From the NCBI GenBank assembly GCA_043785305.1, contig JAYVXI010000184.1, positions 1-64,000 of the forward strand: DNA of 64,000 bases, read 5' to 3'. The first letter of the stretch is position 1. Each line of letters starts with the position of its first letter. This document shows, piece after piece, positions 35,032 through 43,865 of this stretch. The position numbers were made by a program, and so were the translations under genes. The DNA is from Limnoglobus sp043785305 (GTDB lineage Bacteria > Planctomycetota > Planctomycetia > Gemmatales > Gemmataceae). Under the pieces are notes generated by a model. It saw nothing but the letters and a program-made list of their open reading frames with translations. It ran no database searches and was not told the DNA's origin.

Positions 35032-36753
35032 ATGCTGAGTCACGTATCGCGAAAAATCGGTTTGAGCAGTCAGTTTGCGATCAACGCGCACACGCCGCAC
35101 ATCGAGCGCATCGGCGCGTACGTTTGGCACATCCTCCCCGCTGGCATCACCTGTTTCGGCCGCGATGGTCTCGCAATCGAGAAGTGGCTCGCCAGTAGCA
35201 AAACGCATTCGGTGAAAAGCGGTACGCAACGGACGATTTGCCGCGTGGTTCTACCGGCGGGTGCGGTCGTCATCAAACAGTGCCGCATCAACACCCCACG
35301 GGCTTGGGCGCGGGAAATCCTTCGCCCGGCCAAGGCGCGGCTCGAATTCGAGAACGCGATGGCACTTCGCGAACTCGGGTTACCCGCCGCCGAACCGCTC
35401 GCGTGGGGCAGCCGCCATTCGCGGCTTCCCGGCGAAAGCATCTTGATTTCCCGCAGTATCGACGCCGGTCACCCGCTCGATCGCTTCCTCGAAACAACGC
35501 CGTTGCGGTCGGCGTACCGGCAACGCATCGCGGTCGAACTCGGCAAACTGCTCGCGAACATGCACGATGCGGGCGTCGCGCACCCCGACCCGCACCCTGG
35601 GAACCTGCTCGTCGAAATCGCTGGCGGAGTGCCGCTGTTCACCATGCTCGATGTCCACGCGGTCCGCTTCGGTGCGCCGCTGACTGTTCGCGAACGCATC
35701 GATAACCTCGTACTGTTTGGCCGTTGGTTCCAACTCCGTGCGACGCGCGCCGACCGCTTGCGGTTCTGGCAAGCGTACCGCGACACGGCCACTGCGGGTG
35801 TGGCGATCCCGCGCATTCTTGCGGTCGAAGTCGAACGATGTACGTCGGTCTCGAACCAGCGATTCTGGAATGGCCGGTTCGCACGCTACTGCCGCACGAA
35901 TCGCCTGTTCAAACGCCAAAAAGGGCACCGCACGGCGGGTCATGCGGTCCGCGATCTGGAACCGGCATTGTTCGAGCGGCTGATCGCCGACCCCGATTAT
36001 CCCTTCCGCGAAGCGAACGTCGTCGTGCGCAAGGACTCGCGCAGTTCGACCGTCATCGAGTGGACCGTTGCCACGAAAGACGGCCCGCGAACTTGGATCT
36101 ACAAGCGATTCCGCGTGAAATCCGTACTCGCATTGCTCAAGAACCGCCTGCGTGCCTCCCCGGCGATGCGTTCGTGGTTGTACGGTCAAAACCTGCTCGA
36201 ACGCTGGCTGCCGACGGCTCGCCCGCTCTGCGTCATCGAACGCAAACGATACGGTGGCAGCGCGGAAGGATACTTGCTGTTCGAGAAAGTGCCCGATGCA
36301 CTCGACCTCGTCGAAGCCGTGGCCCGCCTGCCGAATTTCGATGCGCGGTTGCAGTTTCCGATTAAGTCGGCCTGGGCATTCGCACTTGGGCGGTTGGTGC
36401 GAACATTGCACGATCGCCAGGTATCGCACCGCGACCTGAAAGCGCCGAACATCTTGCTGCAAAACGCCCGTTCGCGGCCACTGGACGCGGTGCCGGTGCT
36501 GATCGACCTCGTCGGCGTGGTTCCGGGCCGCAAAGTACCACGGACCGTGCGGGTACGCGATTTGGCACGCCTCAACGCGAGTTTCATCGGCAATCCACTC
36601 GTGACGCGGACGGATCGTTTGCGGGTTCTGCGTGCGTACCAAGGTTGGGCGCTTTACGGGAAAGCGGAGTGGAAAGCAGTTTGGCGAGCGATTGAAATTG
36701 CGACGAGCGCTAAGCGTGAGAAGAACGCGAAGAGCGGTAGGCCGCTGTCGTGA
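35032..36753 (+). CDS. double lipopolysaccharide-kinase-like protein (InaA/Kdo kinase fold)
   Basis: 573 residues containing two kinase-like modules. Module 1 (about 60-250) has VVIKQC (Lys) and VAHPDPHPGNLLVE, whose D-P-H-P-G-N loop resembles UbiB/ABC1 and LPS kinases. Module 2 (about 300-560) has WIYKRF (Lys), a canonical VSHRDLKAPNILL catalytic loop and VLIDLVGVV. WaaP/InaA/KdkA-type kinases phosphorylate heptose or Kdo of the LPS core; a tandem arrangement is unusual and would allow two phosphorylations or an inactive regulatory copy. ATG 35032 was chosen because it follows the upstream gene stop; a longer frame reading into that gene is artefactual. Confidence 0.82.
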   Translation: MLSHVSRKIGLSSQFAINAHTPHIERIGAYVWHILPAGITCFGRDGLAIEKWLASSKTHSVKSGTQRTICRVVLPAGAVVIKQCRINTPRAWAREILRPAKARLEFENAMALRELGLPAAEPLAWGSRHSRLPGESILISRSIDAGHPLDRFLETTPLRSAYRQRIAVELGKLLANMHDAGVAHPDPHPGNLLVEIAGGVPLFTMLDVHAVRFGAPLTVRERIDNLVLFGRWFQLRATRADRLRFWQAYRDTATAGVAIPRILAVEVERCTSVSNQRFWNGRFARYCRTNRLFKRQKGHRTAGHAVRDLEPALFERLIADPDYPFREANVVVRKDSRSSTVIEWTVATKDGPRTWIYKRFRVKSVLALLKNRLRASPAMRSWLYGQNLLERWLPTARPLCVIERKRYGGSAEGYLLFEKVPDALDLVEAVARLPNFDARLQFPIKSAWAFALGRLVRTLHDRQVSHRDLKAPNILLQNARSRPLDAVPVLIDLVGVVPGRKVPRTVRVRDLARLNASFIGNPLVTRTDRLRVLRAYQGWALYGKAEWKAVWRAIEIATSAKREKNAKSGRPLS

Positions 36754-36877
36754 GTCGCATTCGCACAACTGATGGATTCCGGACATCCGGCTGAAGTTGC
36801 CGAGGCGCAGGAACCGATGTTTTGAGTGTCGGCTTCGACCGATGGCGATGAGTTTCGGACACCAGGAGACGGCCGGC

Positions 36878-37786
36878 ATGACGCCCGCACACACACGGCG
36901 ACCGAAACTGGCGGCGATGCTTGCCGCCACTGGTTGGCTCGGCTTTGCCGCGGCTGGCTGCGAGTCGATCCGCGGTGGGGCCGTCGTCCCGAACCCCGAC
37001 CCGGCCGTGGCTGCGAATCCTGCACCGCAGCAAGTCAAACGGCCCGCGAAACACTGGCTCCGCGTCTCGCAGTACGTCATGTACTCCGATACGCCACTCG
37101 ACGCGAACGACACGCTCTTCCGCGAAATTGCCGAACTCCCCGACCGCATTCAAGCCGAACTGCACCTGCCCACGGGCGAATCGCTGGTGCAGGTCTTCCT
37201 GTTCGATACGCAAGAGAAATACGAAGCGTATATGGCGGGGCGTTACCCGCGGTTGCCGAGCCGTCGGGCGTACTTTATCTCCGAGCCACGTGGCTCCGGC
37301 GGCGACGATTTGCTCGTTTACACTTTCATGGGCGACCACCTTCGCGTCGACCTGCGCCACGAATTGACGCACGCCACACTCCACGGCGTGCTGAAGGGCG
37401 TGCCCCTGTGGCTGGATGAAGGTTTGGCGGGGTTCTTCGAGTTGCCGCCGAACCAAGATGGCGTGAACCCGACGCACCTCGACACATTGCGTCGCGGGCC
37501 GTTTCAGCCCGATTTGGCACGGCTCGAAAAGCTCGGCCAAGTGCGGCAAATGGAAAAGCCCGAGTATCGCGAAGCGTGGGCCTGGGTCCACCTGATGTTG
37601 CGCGGGAACCCCGCCGCAAAAACGATCCTGCTCGACTACGTGCAAGCACTGCGAACCAACCCGAACCCCGGCCTGCTACTGCCGCAGTTAAAAACCGCGC
37701 TCACCGACCCGAACGCGATCCTCGCCGATCACCTCTCGAAGACCGAGTTCCCCACCGTCGCCGCTCGCGGCAAGCCGCCGCAGTAA
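36878..37786 (+). CDS. DUF1570 lipoprotein with HExxH metallopeptidase-like motif
   Basis: 302 residues. A signal peptide and lipobox (GWLGFAAAGCES) predict membrane anchoring. The DUF1570 region is recognised by RRAYFISEPRGSGGDDLLVY and LRHELTHATLHGVL, followed by PLWLDEGLAGFFE. HELTH with a downstream Glu matches the gluzincin-type zinc site, so peptidase activity is possible but unproven for this family. ATG 36878 is preceded by CAGGAG. It is a separate unit after the kinase-like gene. Confidence 0.82.
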   Translation: MTPAHTRRPKLAAMLAATGWLGFAAAGCESIRGGAVVPNPDPAVAANPAPQQVKRPAKHWLRVSQYVMYSDTPLDANDTLFREIAELPDRIQAELHLPTGESLVQVFLFDTQEKYEAYMAGRYPRLPSRRAYFISEPRGSGGDDLLVYTFMGDHLRVDLRHELTHATLHGVLKGVPLWLDEGLAGFFELPPNQDGVNPTHLDTLRRGPFQPDLARLEKLGQVRQMEKPEYREAWAWVHLMLRGNPAAKTILLDYVQALRTNPNPGLLLPQLKTALTDPNAILADHLSKTEFPTVAARGKPPQ

Positions 37787-37891
37787 GCGTTGCGACTCCG
37801 TTCGCTCAGCAATTCATCGACAGCATCGGCTCGACGGTCTACCATGTGGACTACGGGTACTTGCCCACTGCGATAGTCCGGAGTGCGAGCG

Positions 37892-38317
37892 ATGTCGAGC
37901 GAGAAGGCCAACGAACCGTGGTACCAGGATGGCTTGCGGTTCACCTGTACGCAGTGCGGCCACTGTTGCACCGGCGAGCCAGGTTACGTTTGGGTGAACG
38001 AAGAGGAAATTCGCGCACTCGCGAAGTTCCGCAAGGAACCCGAACGCGAATTCGTGCCACTTTACACGAAGAAAGCGAACGGCAAAGTCACGCTGAAGGA
38101 GAAAGCGAACGGCGATTGCGTTTTCTTCGAGGCGGGCAAAGGCTGTACCGTGTACTCCGTTCGCCCGCGGCAGTGCCGCACTTGGCCCTTCTGGGAAAGC
38201 AATTTGAAGAACCCCGACAAGTGGGAACAGACCGAAGGCATCTGCCCCGGTTCCGGCCAAGGCGAGTTGATTACCGTCGAAGAGATCGTGAAGCGGATGA
38301 AGGTCATTAAGATGTAA
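37892..38317 (+). CDS. YkgJ-family cysteine cluster protein
   Basis: 141 residues. The N-terminal CTQCGHCCTGEPGYVWVNEE motif and downstream C-x-V-Y-x-x-R-P-x-x-C-R (CTVYSVRPRQCRTWPFW) define the YkgJ/CxxCxxCC family, which is thought to bind zinc or an Fe-S cluster through conserved cysteines. Function unknown; sometimes linked to flagellar or anaerobic genes in other phyla. A second, shorter relative follows after only 2 nt, so the two are co-translated. Confidence 0.88.
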   Translation: MSSEKANEPWYQDGLRFTCTQCGHCCTGEPGYVWVNEEEIRALAKFRKEPEREFVPLYTKKANGKVTLKEKANGDCVFFEAGKGCTVYSVRPRQCRTWPFWESNLKNPDKWEQTEGICPGSGQGELITVEEIVKRMKVIKM

Positions 38318-38319
38318 TC

Positions 38320-38787
38320 ATGATGTCGCCCGAACTGCGGAGCCGTGTGGAGGAAGTGTATCGGCGGGTCGATGCCGCCGTGGCGGAGGCAGGTCCGCGT
38401 TGCGATTCGTCGGGTCGCTGTTGTCGCTTCCACGAATACGACCACACGTTGTTTATCAGCCAATTTGAAGCCGAGATTCTGCTGCTAACGGCCCCGGCGT
38501 ACGCGAAGCCAGTGACTGGCGAGTTCTGCCCGTTTCAGGTCAACAACATCTGCACGGCACGGGCCGAACGCCCGCTCGGTTGTCGGATTTACTTCTGCGA
38601 TCCCGCCTACGAACCGCGACAGTTCGACATCACTGAAGACGCGATTCGTTCGTTAAAAGCGCTCGCCGACGAATATGAAACGGGTTGGCAGTACGCGCCG
38701 TTGCACCATTTCCTGAACGCTGCCGAGCGCGAAACGACACCAACGGCAAGCGATAGCCGCATCGCGTTGCCGTTGGTGACGGGTTAA
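38320..38787 (+). CDS. second YkgJ-like cysteine cluster protein
   Basis: 155 residues with CDSSGRCCRFHEYDHTLFIS and FCPFQVNNICTARAERPLGCRIYFCD, a YkgJ-type arrangement of Cys residues with altered spacing (the first Cys is separated by CDSSGRCC). Start ATG 38320, or 38323 for the second Met. The stop overlaps the stop of the converging kinase gene by 3 nt. Same probable metal-cluster role as its upstream neighbour; the pair may form a heterodimer, which is inference. Confidence 0.82.
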   Translation: MMSPELRSRVEEVYRRVDAAVAEAGPRCDSSGRCCRFHEYDHTLFISQFEAEILLLTAPAYAKPVTGEFCPFQVNNICTARAERPLGCRIYFCDPAYEPRQFDITEDAIRSLKALADEYETGWQYAPLHHFLNAAERETTPTASDSRIALPLVTG

Positions 38788-41700
38788 GGTGATTTCGTTT
38801 CGAGGATCTCTACCTTGTGAACCGTCAGCCGATTTCCTTCGCCGACGGTCTGACTGCTGATTTGCATGTCGAGCTTGATTCCTGCCGGGGCGACGAAGTC
38901 GAGCGTCGCCGTTTTCCACTTCCCACCTGTACTCGTGAGAGCGATCTCATTTATGGGTGTATAGGTCCCACCCGGCTTACGAACGCTGACACGACCGACG
39001 GCATCGTTCTGTGTGAGATACTCCACCCGTACGCGGTACGTTCTACTCGGTATCAAATCGCCGAGATCGCGAACGTGAATTTGGGCACTGATTTCGTCGT
39101 TGAGGTTCGTGATACCGAACCCGACTTTCCCGTCCATTTCTTCGGCCGAGAACTCCGCGATCGAGGCGGATTTCCAACAATTGGCACCGATTCCCGTCGG
39201 GAGATTCGGTCGACTATCGCCGGTGAAATTCGAATCGGCGAAGTGAAACTTGGCCGGCTTCATGGTGCCGAAGTCTGCTGCGTACACGATCGACCCATCG
39301 GCAGAAGTGGGTTTCGGATCTTCCCCCACTTCCGCGACCGTCAAATTCTTGATCCACGCCCAGAGACCCATCGTATTGATGTTGTGGAACTCGAAGAAGC
39401 CACCTTTAGACCCTTTCAGGTCGACGTCGAACGTTTTCGTCACCCACTGACCGTCGGTCGCAGACAGTTTCGCGACATCCCACGCCATTACGTTTCCCGG
39501 TCGTTGCGGTTTGAATCGGAGGAGAACGTTCTCGTTTCCGGTCTCAGTACGATAGGTAAGCGTGAGAAGACATTTTCCCGAAGTCGTATCGAATTGCGGC
39601 GCGAAGAGCATCATCGAACCCTCTCCGCTCGCAGTCCGGAAGCCAATCGCCGGTTCCTCGTCGAGCTTCTCGACCGACCATTCTCCCTCGGACAGTCGAT
39701 ACGTGCTGCCAGTCCATTGCGGCGGTTGCGAACCCGTCTTCGATACGACCGTCCAATTGCGATTCTTTGGGTTGGCTTCGTCGACGACGAGTTTGCCGCG
39801 TTCGCGATACAGTGGATACTTGGTGAAGTCCGGTGCCAGTAATATCTGTACTGCGGGCTTCGGTGACGCGGGTGGCGCAACCGTTTCGGTCACCTTCAGA
39901 TTTTTCACCCACGCCCAGAGACCTTTTGTGTTCACGTTATGGAATTCAAAGAAGCCGCTCTTCGTTCCCTTCAGATCGACGTCGAGCGTCGTGGTTACCC
40001 ACTTGCCGTCGGTGGCAGCTAACTTGGCGATGTTCCAATCTTGAACCTGGTCGATCACGAGCGGGGAAAATTTGAGAGAGATGTTGGGGTTATTCCCTTC
40101 CGTTCGGTACGTGAAAGTGAGGCGACACTTCCCCGACAGAGTCGCAAAGGGAGGGGTGAAGAGCATCATCGACCCGACGCCACTTGCGGTTCGGAAACCG
40201 ATGGCCGGTTCGTTCTCGATCTTCTCGATGGACCACTCCACCTCGGACATCGTACTCCAGGTACGTGCGGTCCATTTCGGCGGTGGCGTACCCGTCATCG
40301 ATACGACCGTCCACGTGCGCAGTTTCGGATTGTTCTCCGCAGCGACGAGTTTGCCGCGCTCGCTGAACAGTGGGTATTGCGAGAAGTCCGGTGCCAGTAG
40401 GATACGTTCCACAGGCTTCGACAAAGCGAGATCGTTCGGATCGAATATTTCCAGGGCACCGATCGATACCGCTTTCTCCGCTCCCACGTTATCGGAACCG
40501 ACGACGATACGGATCGGAACGCCCTCGGGTCGCGTCCAAGAGAATTCTTCCGCACTCCATCGGCCTGCCGTATCGGCCAGTGCTTGTCGCTTGATCGTTT
40601 TGTGTTGTGGATCTTTTACGTCGAAGTAACCGGTGTTGCCGGGCGTGGTTCGGTAGGCCACGCGGAACCGGTATTCCTTGCCGTCGGCGAGAGGGCATTC
40701 GCATCCTCGTTCGATGTCGAAACTGAGCTGCGCGGCTGATGCGTGAGTAAGGTTCGTTACGGTCAGTCCCGCGACATCGTCGAGAATTTCAGCTCGGAAA
40801 GCGGCGTCCGCGTCGGGCTTCCAACATTCGAGCGCGATGCCTTTCGGCAGGCCGAGCGATGGCTGATTCGCCAGCATTTCTTTCCATGTGATTGCAAATT
40901 TTGGAACGGCGACTGCATCGAATCGGAAGAGCGGTTTTTGGACGAGAACGCGAATCGGCACAGTTACCGGAGTTACGAATTTCGGAGCGGATTTCGCTGT
41001 CGGTATCGGGTTCGATTTCGGTATGGCTTTGTTAGGTTCGATCGGCGTCACGGGGGAACTGTTCGCGACGACAGTCGTTCCATTGGTGTTCGGTAAGGAC
41101 GTAGGAAGCACGGCATATGCAACGATGCCCGCCGCCACTACGACGAGTGCCGCTGCACCGCCCCACAAGGCCCACGGCTTCTTTTTATCGTTCCCGATTC
41201 GCGTACCGTTGAGACGCCGCGTACCCGAGGCGGCGATTTCATTCAACGTATTCTGGAGCTTCCCCGAACTGCCGAGGTCGGTGTTACTCAGCCCCATCAT
41301 CACGCGGCCCGCGCCGTGTTCTGGCAGCCAGTTCGCGAGTGCCGAAATCACTTCCGCAGGCGTCTGGTAGCGGCGTTCGGGCTTCTTTTGCAGCATCTTC
41401 CCGACGACTTCCGCCAGCCCGTTCGGTAGCGTCCGGTCGAAAGTCATCAGTGAAGGCGCGTCTTTGAGTTGGTGTTGAAGCAGCTTTTGCGTCGTGTTGC
41501 CGCTGAACGGCGACTTCCCCGTGATGAGCGTGAACAGCGTGGCACCGAGGTTGTAAATATCGCTGCGAATGTCGATGTTCGGCGCGTTCATCGCCTGTTC
41601 CGGCGAGATGAAGTCCGCCGTACCGACGACGGCACCTTTATCGAGCATTTCCGTGAGTTTATCGGATTCGTCGGTGAACGAGCGAGCGAGGCCCATGTCG

Positions 41701-42344
41701 AGGATTTTGATCGTGCCGTCTTTCGCGAGCATCAGGTTCGCCGGCTTGATGTCGCGGTGGATGAAGCCTTTTTCGTAGGCATGTTGTAACCCCGCTGCCG
41801 CCTGCGCGATGTACTCCACCGCCCGCGATGGCGTGATCGGACCGCCGCTCGTCAGGATCTGTTCGAGCGTTTGCCCCTCGACGTACTCCATTGCCAGATA
41901 GTGAATGTCCGCGTGCTTGCCGACGTCGTGCATTCGCACGATGTTCGGGTGATCGAGCGCCGCCGCCGCACGTGCCTCGCGTTGGAACCGCTCGACCGTT
42001 AGTTTTGAGTTTGCGTCTTTCTTCGCGAGCGTTAAAACCTTCAGCGCCACTAACCGGCGGAGCGTTTCGTGTTCCGCTAAATAGACCGCACCCATGCCAC
42101 CCTGGCCGATCTGCTCTTTCACCACGTACGGCCCGAGCTTGAAGCCGCGGTAGCGACCAGTAAGCAACAGTTTCGCTTGAAATCGAGTCAGCAAGCCGCT
42201 TTTCACGAGCGCGGCCGCCGACTGAACCGCATCGGTCGGCAGGTCGGGGTATTCCCGCAAATGCGTGTCGAACAGTTCGGCGCGAACGATGCCGCTCTTG
42301 CGGACGAGTTCGAGCAAGTCGTTAGTCGATGAAGGTGCAATCAT
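38784..42344 (-). CDS. receptor-like Ser/Thr kinase with four-module extracellular region
   Basis: 1186 residues. N-terminal helical segment 1-68, kinase domain 70-340: glycine loop IGQGGMGAVYLAEH, Lys102 (VALKVL), HRDIKPANLM (196-205) and a DFG variant DMG (216-218). TM at 391-413. The outer part carries modules A1 (about 475-635), B1 (647-822), B2 (833-1006) and A2 (1018-1186). B1 and B2 are near duplicates (APDF...YPL...ERGKLV, GFRTASGxGSMMLF, LWAWxKNL). The A modules share S-A-Q and GKW/GRW parts and look like carbohydrate-binding-type beta sandwiches. It likely senses an extracellular ligand and phosphorylates cytosolic targets. Confidence 0.9.
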   Translation of the reverse strand: MIAPSSTNDLLELVRKSGIVRAELFDTHLREYPDLPTDAVQSAAALVKSGLLTRFQAKLLLTGRYRGFKLGPYVVKEQIGQGGMGAVYLAEHETLRRLVALKVLTLAKKDANSKLTVERFQREARAAAALDHPNIVRMHDVGKHADIHYLAMEYVEGQTLEQILTSGGPITPSRAVEYIAQAAAGLQHAYEKGFIHRDIKPANLMLAKDGTIKILDMGLARSFTDESDKLTEMLDKGAVVGTADFISPEQAMNAPNIDIRSDIYNLGATLFTLITGKSPFSGNTTQKLLQHQLKDAPSLMTFDRTLPNGLAEVVGKMLQKKPERRYQTPAEVISALANWLPEHGAGRVMMGLSNTDLGSSGKLQNTLNEIAASGTRRLNGTRIGNDKKKPWALWGGAAALVVVAAGIVAYAVLPTSLPNTNGTTVVANSSPVTPIEPNKAIPKSNPIPTAKSAPKFVTPVTVPIRVLVQKPLFRFDAVAVPKFAITWKEMLANQPSLGLPKGIALECWKPDADAAFRAEILDDVAGLTVTNLTHASAAQLSFDIERGCECPLADGKEYRFRVAYRTTPGNTGYFDVKDPQHKTIKRQALADTAGRWSAEEFSWTRPEGVPIRIVVGSDNVGAEKAVSIGALEIFDPNDLALSKPVERILLAPDFSQYPLFSERGKLVAAENNPKLRTWTVVSMTGTPPPKWTARTWSTMSEVEWSIEKIENEPAIGFRTASGVGSMMLFTPPFATLSGKCRLTFTYRTEGNNPNISLKFSPLVIDQVQDWNIAKLAATDGKWVTTTLDVDLKGTKSGFFEFHNVNTKGLWAWVKNLKVTETVAPPASPKPAVQILLAPDFTKYPLYRERGKLVVDEANPKNRNWTVVSKTGSQPPQWTGSTYRLSEGEWSVEKLDEEPAIGFRTASGEGSMMLFAPQFDTTSGKCLLTLTYRTETGNENVLLRFKPQRPGNVMAWDVAKLSATDGQWVTKTFDVDLKGSKGGFFEFHNINTMGLWAWIKNLTVAEVGEDPKPTSADGSIVYAADFGTMKPAKFHFADSNFTGDSRPNLPTGIGANCWKSASIAEFSAEEMDGKVGFGITNLNDEISAQIHVRDLGDLIPSRTYRVRVEYLTQNDAVGRVSVRKPGGTYTPINEIALTSTGGKWKTATLDFVAPAGIKLDMQISSQTVGEGNRLTVHKVEILETKSP

Positions 42345-42532
42345 GATGGCGAGCGTACCGAGTGAGAGTGGACACGGCTTGCGAAATTGTTGTTAAGTAT
42401 AGTTCACAAATGAATCGATATCGTCGGGAAATGTGCAACCGGATCATAATGATAGAACGATTCTATCGCAGGGGCGCAAATGTTAGGCGAGGAATGAACG
42501 ATCGACGACGATCCGGATTTGTGCTGATACCG

Positions 42533-43147
42533 TTATTGTCCCCAACGCTCGAACAAGCGATGTTCGACGCCGAATTGATCGCAGACCCGGCCGACGACGA
42601 AATCGACCATGTCTTGCACGGTTTGTGGGCGTGTGTAGTAAGCGGGCATCGCCGGCATCACGACCGCACCGGCTTCGGCGACGGCAACCAGATTTTTGAG
42701 TGAAATCAGCCCGAGTGGCGTTTCCCGGGGCACCAGCACGAGCTTGCGGCGTTCCTTCAAATGCACGTCGGCGGCACGGTGAATGAGATTCTCCGACACG
42801 CCGTGTGCGATCGAAGCCACCGTGCCCATACTGCACGGGCAAACGACCATGCCGCCCGTGAGGAACGACCCGCTCGCGATGCCCGCCTGGAAGTTTCGGA
42901 AATGATGGTAGCGAATCCGCGACAGGTCGAGTTCCGACGCAACGGGGCCGAGGAACGAACGCGGATCGAACGCAGTGGGTTCGAGCGAGATCGGACGGCC
43001 GATCTCGCGGTCGAACACTTCCACCGCCGCCGGGCTGATCGTCAGGTGAACCGTACGGCCCGCTCGCAGGAACTGTTCCAGCAGCCGAACCGCATACGGC
43101 GACCCGCTCGCCCCGGTCACCGCCAACACCAGATCGTGAATTGCCAT
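42533..43147 (-). CDS. ubiX: flavin prenyltransferase UbiX
   Basis: 204 residues. UbiX makes prenylated FMN, the cofactor of UbiD-type decarboxylases in ubiquinone and aromatic acid metabolism. The N-terminal FMN site (VLAVTGASGSPYAVRLLE) and the conserved GGMVVCPCSMGTVASIAHGV, then RKLVLVPRETPLGLISLKNL and MPAMPAYYTRPQTVQDMVD fit the family throughout. No ubiD is in this window. It is transcribed upstream of the kinase with a 190-nt gap. Confidence 0.95.
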   Translation of the reverse strand: MAIHDLVLAVTGASGSPYAVRLLEQFLRAGRTVHLTISPAAVEVFDREIGRPISLEPTAFDPRSFLGPVASELDLSRIRYHHFRNFQAGIASGSFLTGGMVVCPCSMGTVASIAHGVSENLIHRAADVHLKERRKLVLVPRETPLGLISLKNLVAVAEAGAVVMPAMPAYYTRPQTVQDMVDFVVGRVCDQFGVEHRLFERWGQ

Positions 43148-43229
43148 ACGTTCGCCACATGAAGGTGAGGTTATCTATCCACTACTGTAGTCAAGCATGA
43201 TAGAATCATCTCAACTCACGGAGCACAGA

Positions 43230-43496
43230 ATGACAATCGAAGGCACGGTCATCAACGGCGTCATCGTACTCGACGGCAGCCCGCAACTCCCCGAGGGAAA
43301 GCGTGTGATCGTGGACCTGGAGGGCGACGACTTTGGGCCACCACCACCATCTACGGAAACCTACGCGGAACACATTGCAAGTCTGAGGCAGTCGTTGGCG
43401 GACATTGATGCCGGAATAAAGGGCATACCGCTCGATGAGGCGATGGAAAAAATCGCGATCGAGTTCAATCTGCCGAATCATTTCAGGCGAAATTAA
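43230..43496 (+). CDS. antitoxin-like protein of a type II toxin-antitoxin pair
   Basis: 88 residues. It opens with the short beta hairpin MTIEGTVINGVIVLDGSPQL and PEGKRVIVDLE, a pattern common in cyanobacterial and planctomycete antitoxins (AbrB/DUF104-like swapped hairpin), followed by an acidic helical C-terminus (HIASLRQSLADIDAGIKGIP) that could occupy the toxin groove. The ATG 43230 with GGAG eight nt upstream is preferred over 43197. The toxin gene follows after one nucleotide. Autoregulation of the pair is likely but not demonstrated. Confidence 0.72.
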   Translation: MTIEGTVINGVIVLDGSPQLPEGKRVIVDLEGDDFGPPPPSTETYAEHIASLRQSLADIDAGIKGIPLDEAMEKIAIEFNLPNHFRRN

Positions 43497-43497
43497 C

Positions 43498-43800
43498 TTG
43501 GCTCGTACCATCGATCTTCTACCGAAAGCGTTTGCAGACATTCAAAAAAATGTTGGCGGACTTTCGCGTCATGTTTCTGCGATGGCTGCGGCCCGATGGC
43601 ATGACGCCATATATTCCGCTATTATGACCTTGTCGCAAAACGCGGAGCAATGGCCTGAAGCGGACGAAGCTGTCGAGCTGGGCCGAAATGTGCGCTGCCG
43701 ACTATTCGGTCGCGGGAGACACATGTACCGCATCTTGTTCACGATCGACGACCAAACGGTGAACGTACTTCGCATCCGTCACGCGGCACAAAATTCCTAA
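43498..43800 (+). CDS. RelE/ParE-family toxin
   Basis: 100 residues if translation begins at TTG 43498, one nucleotide after the antitoxin stop. A longer frame exists (from 43435) but its N-terminus overlaps the antitoxin. The pattern AMAAARWHDAIYSAIMTLSQ, AEQWPEADEA, RCRLFGRGRHMYRILFTIDD and VNVLRIRHAAQ is that of ParE/RelE ribosome-dependent or gyrase-directed toxins, with the typical C-terminal beta strand and RIRHA. Identity of the target cannot be told from sequence. Confidence 0.8.
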   Translation: MARTIDLLPKAFADIQKNVGGLSRHVSAMAAARWHDAIYSAIMTLSQNAEQWPEADEAVELGRNVRCRLFGRGRHMYRILFTIDDQTVNVLRIRHAAQNS

Positions 43801-43827
43801 CTGAAGATGACTTTTAACCTGGAGAAC

Positions 43828-43853
43828 CCGTTGGTGATTCCGCACACCAACGG
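43828..43853. terminator. hairpin between toxin gene and converging secreted protein
   Basis: CCGTTGGTG pairs with CACCAACGG across an 8-nt loop. No strong T-run on either side; orientation ambiguous. Confidence 0.55.
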
Positions 43854-43865
43854 CACTCCAATGAG

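Noticed and set aside
35380..37149. 589-codon minus-strand frame opposite the double kinase-like gene
   Set aside because: Arg/His/Gln-rich antisense translation; the plus-strand frame has two sets of kinase motifs.
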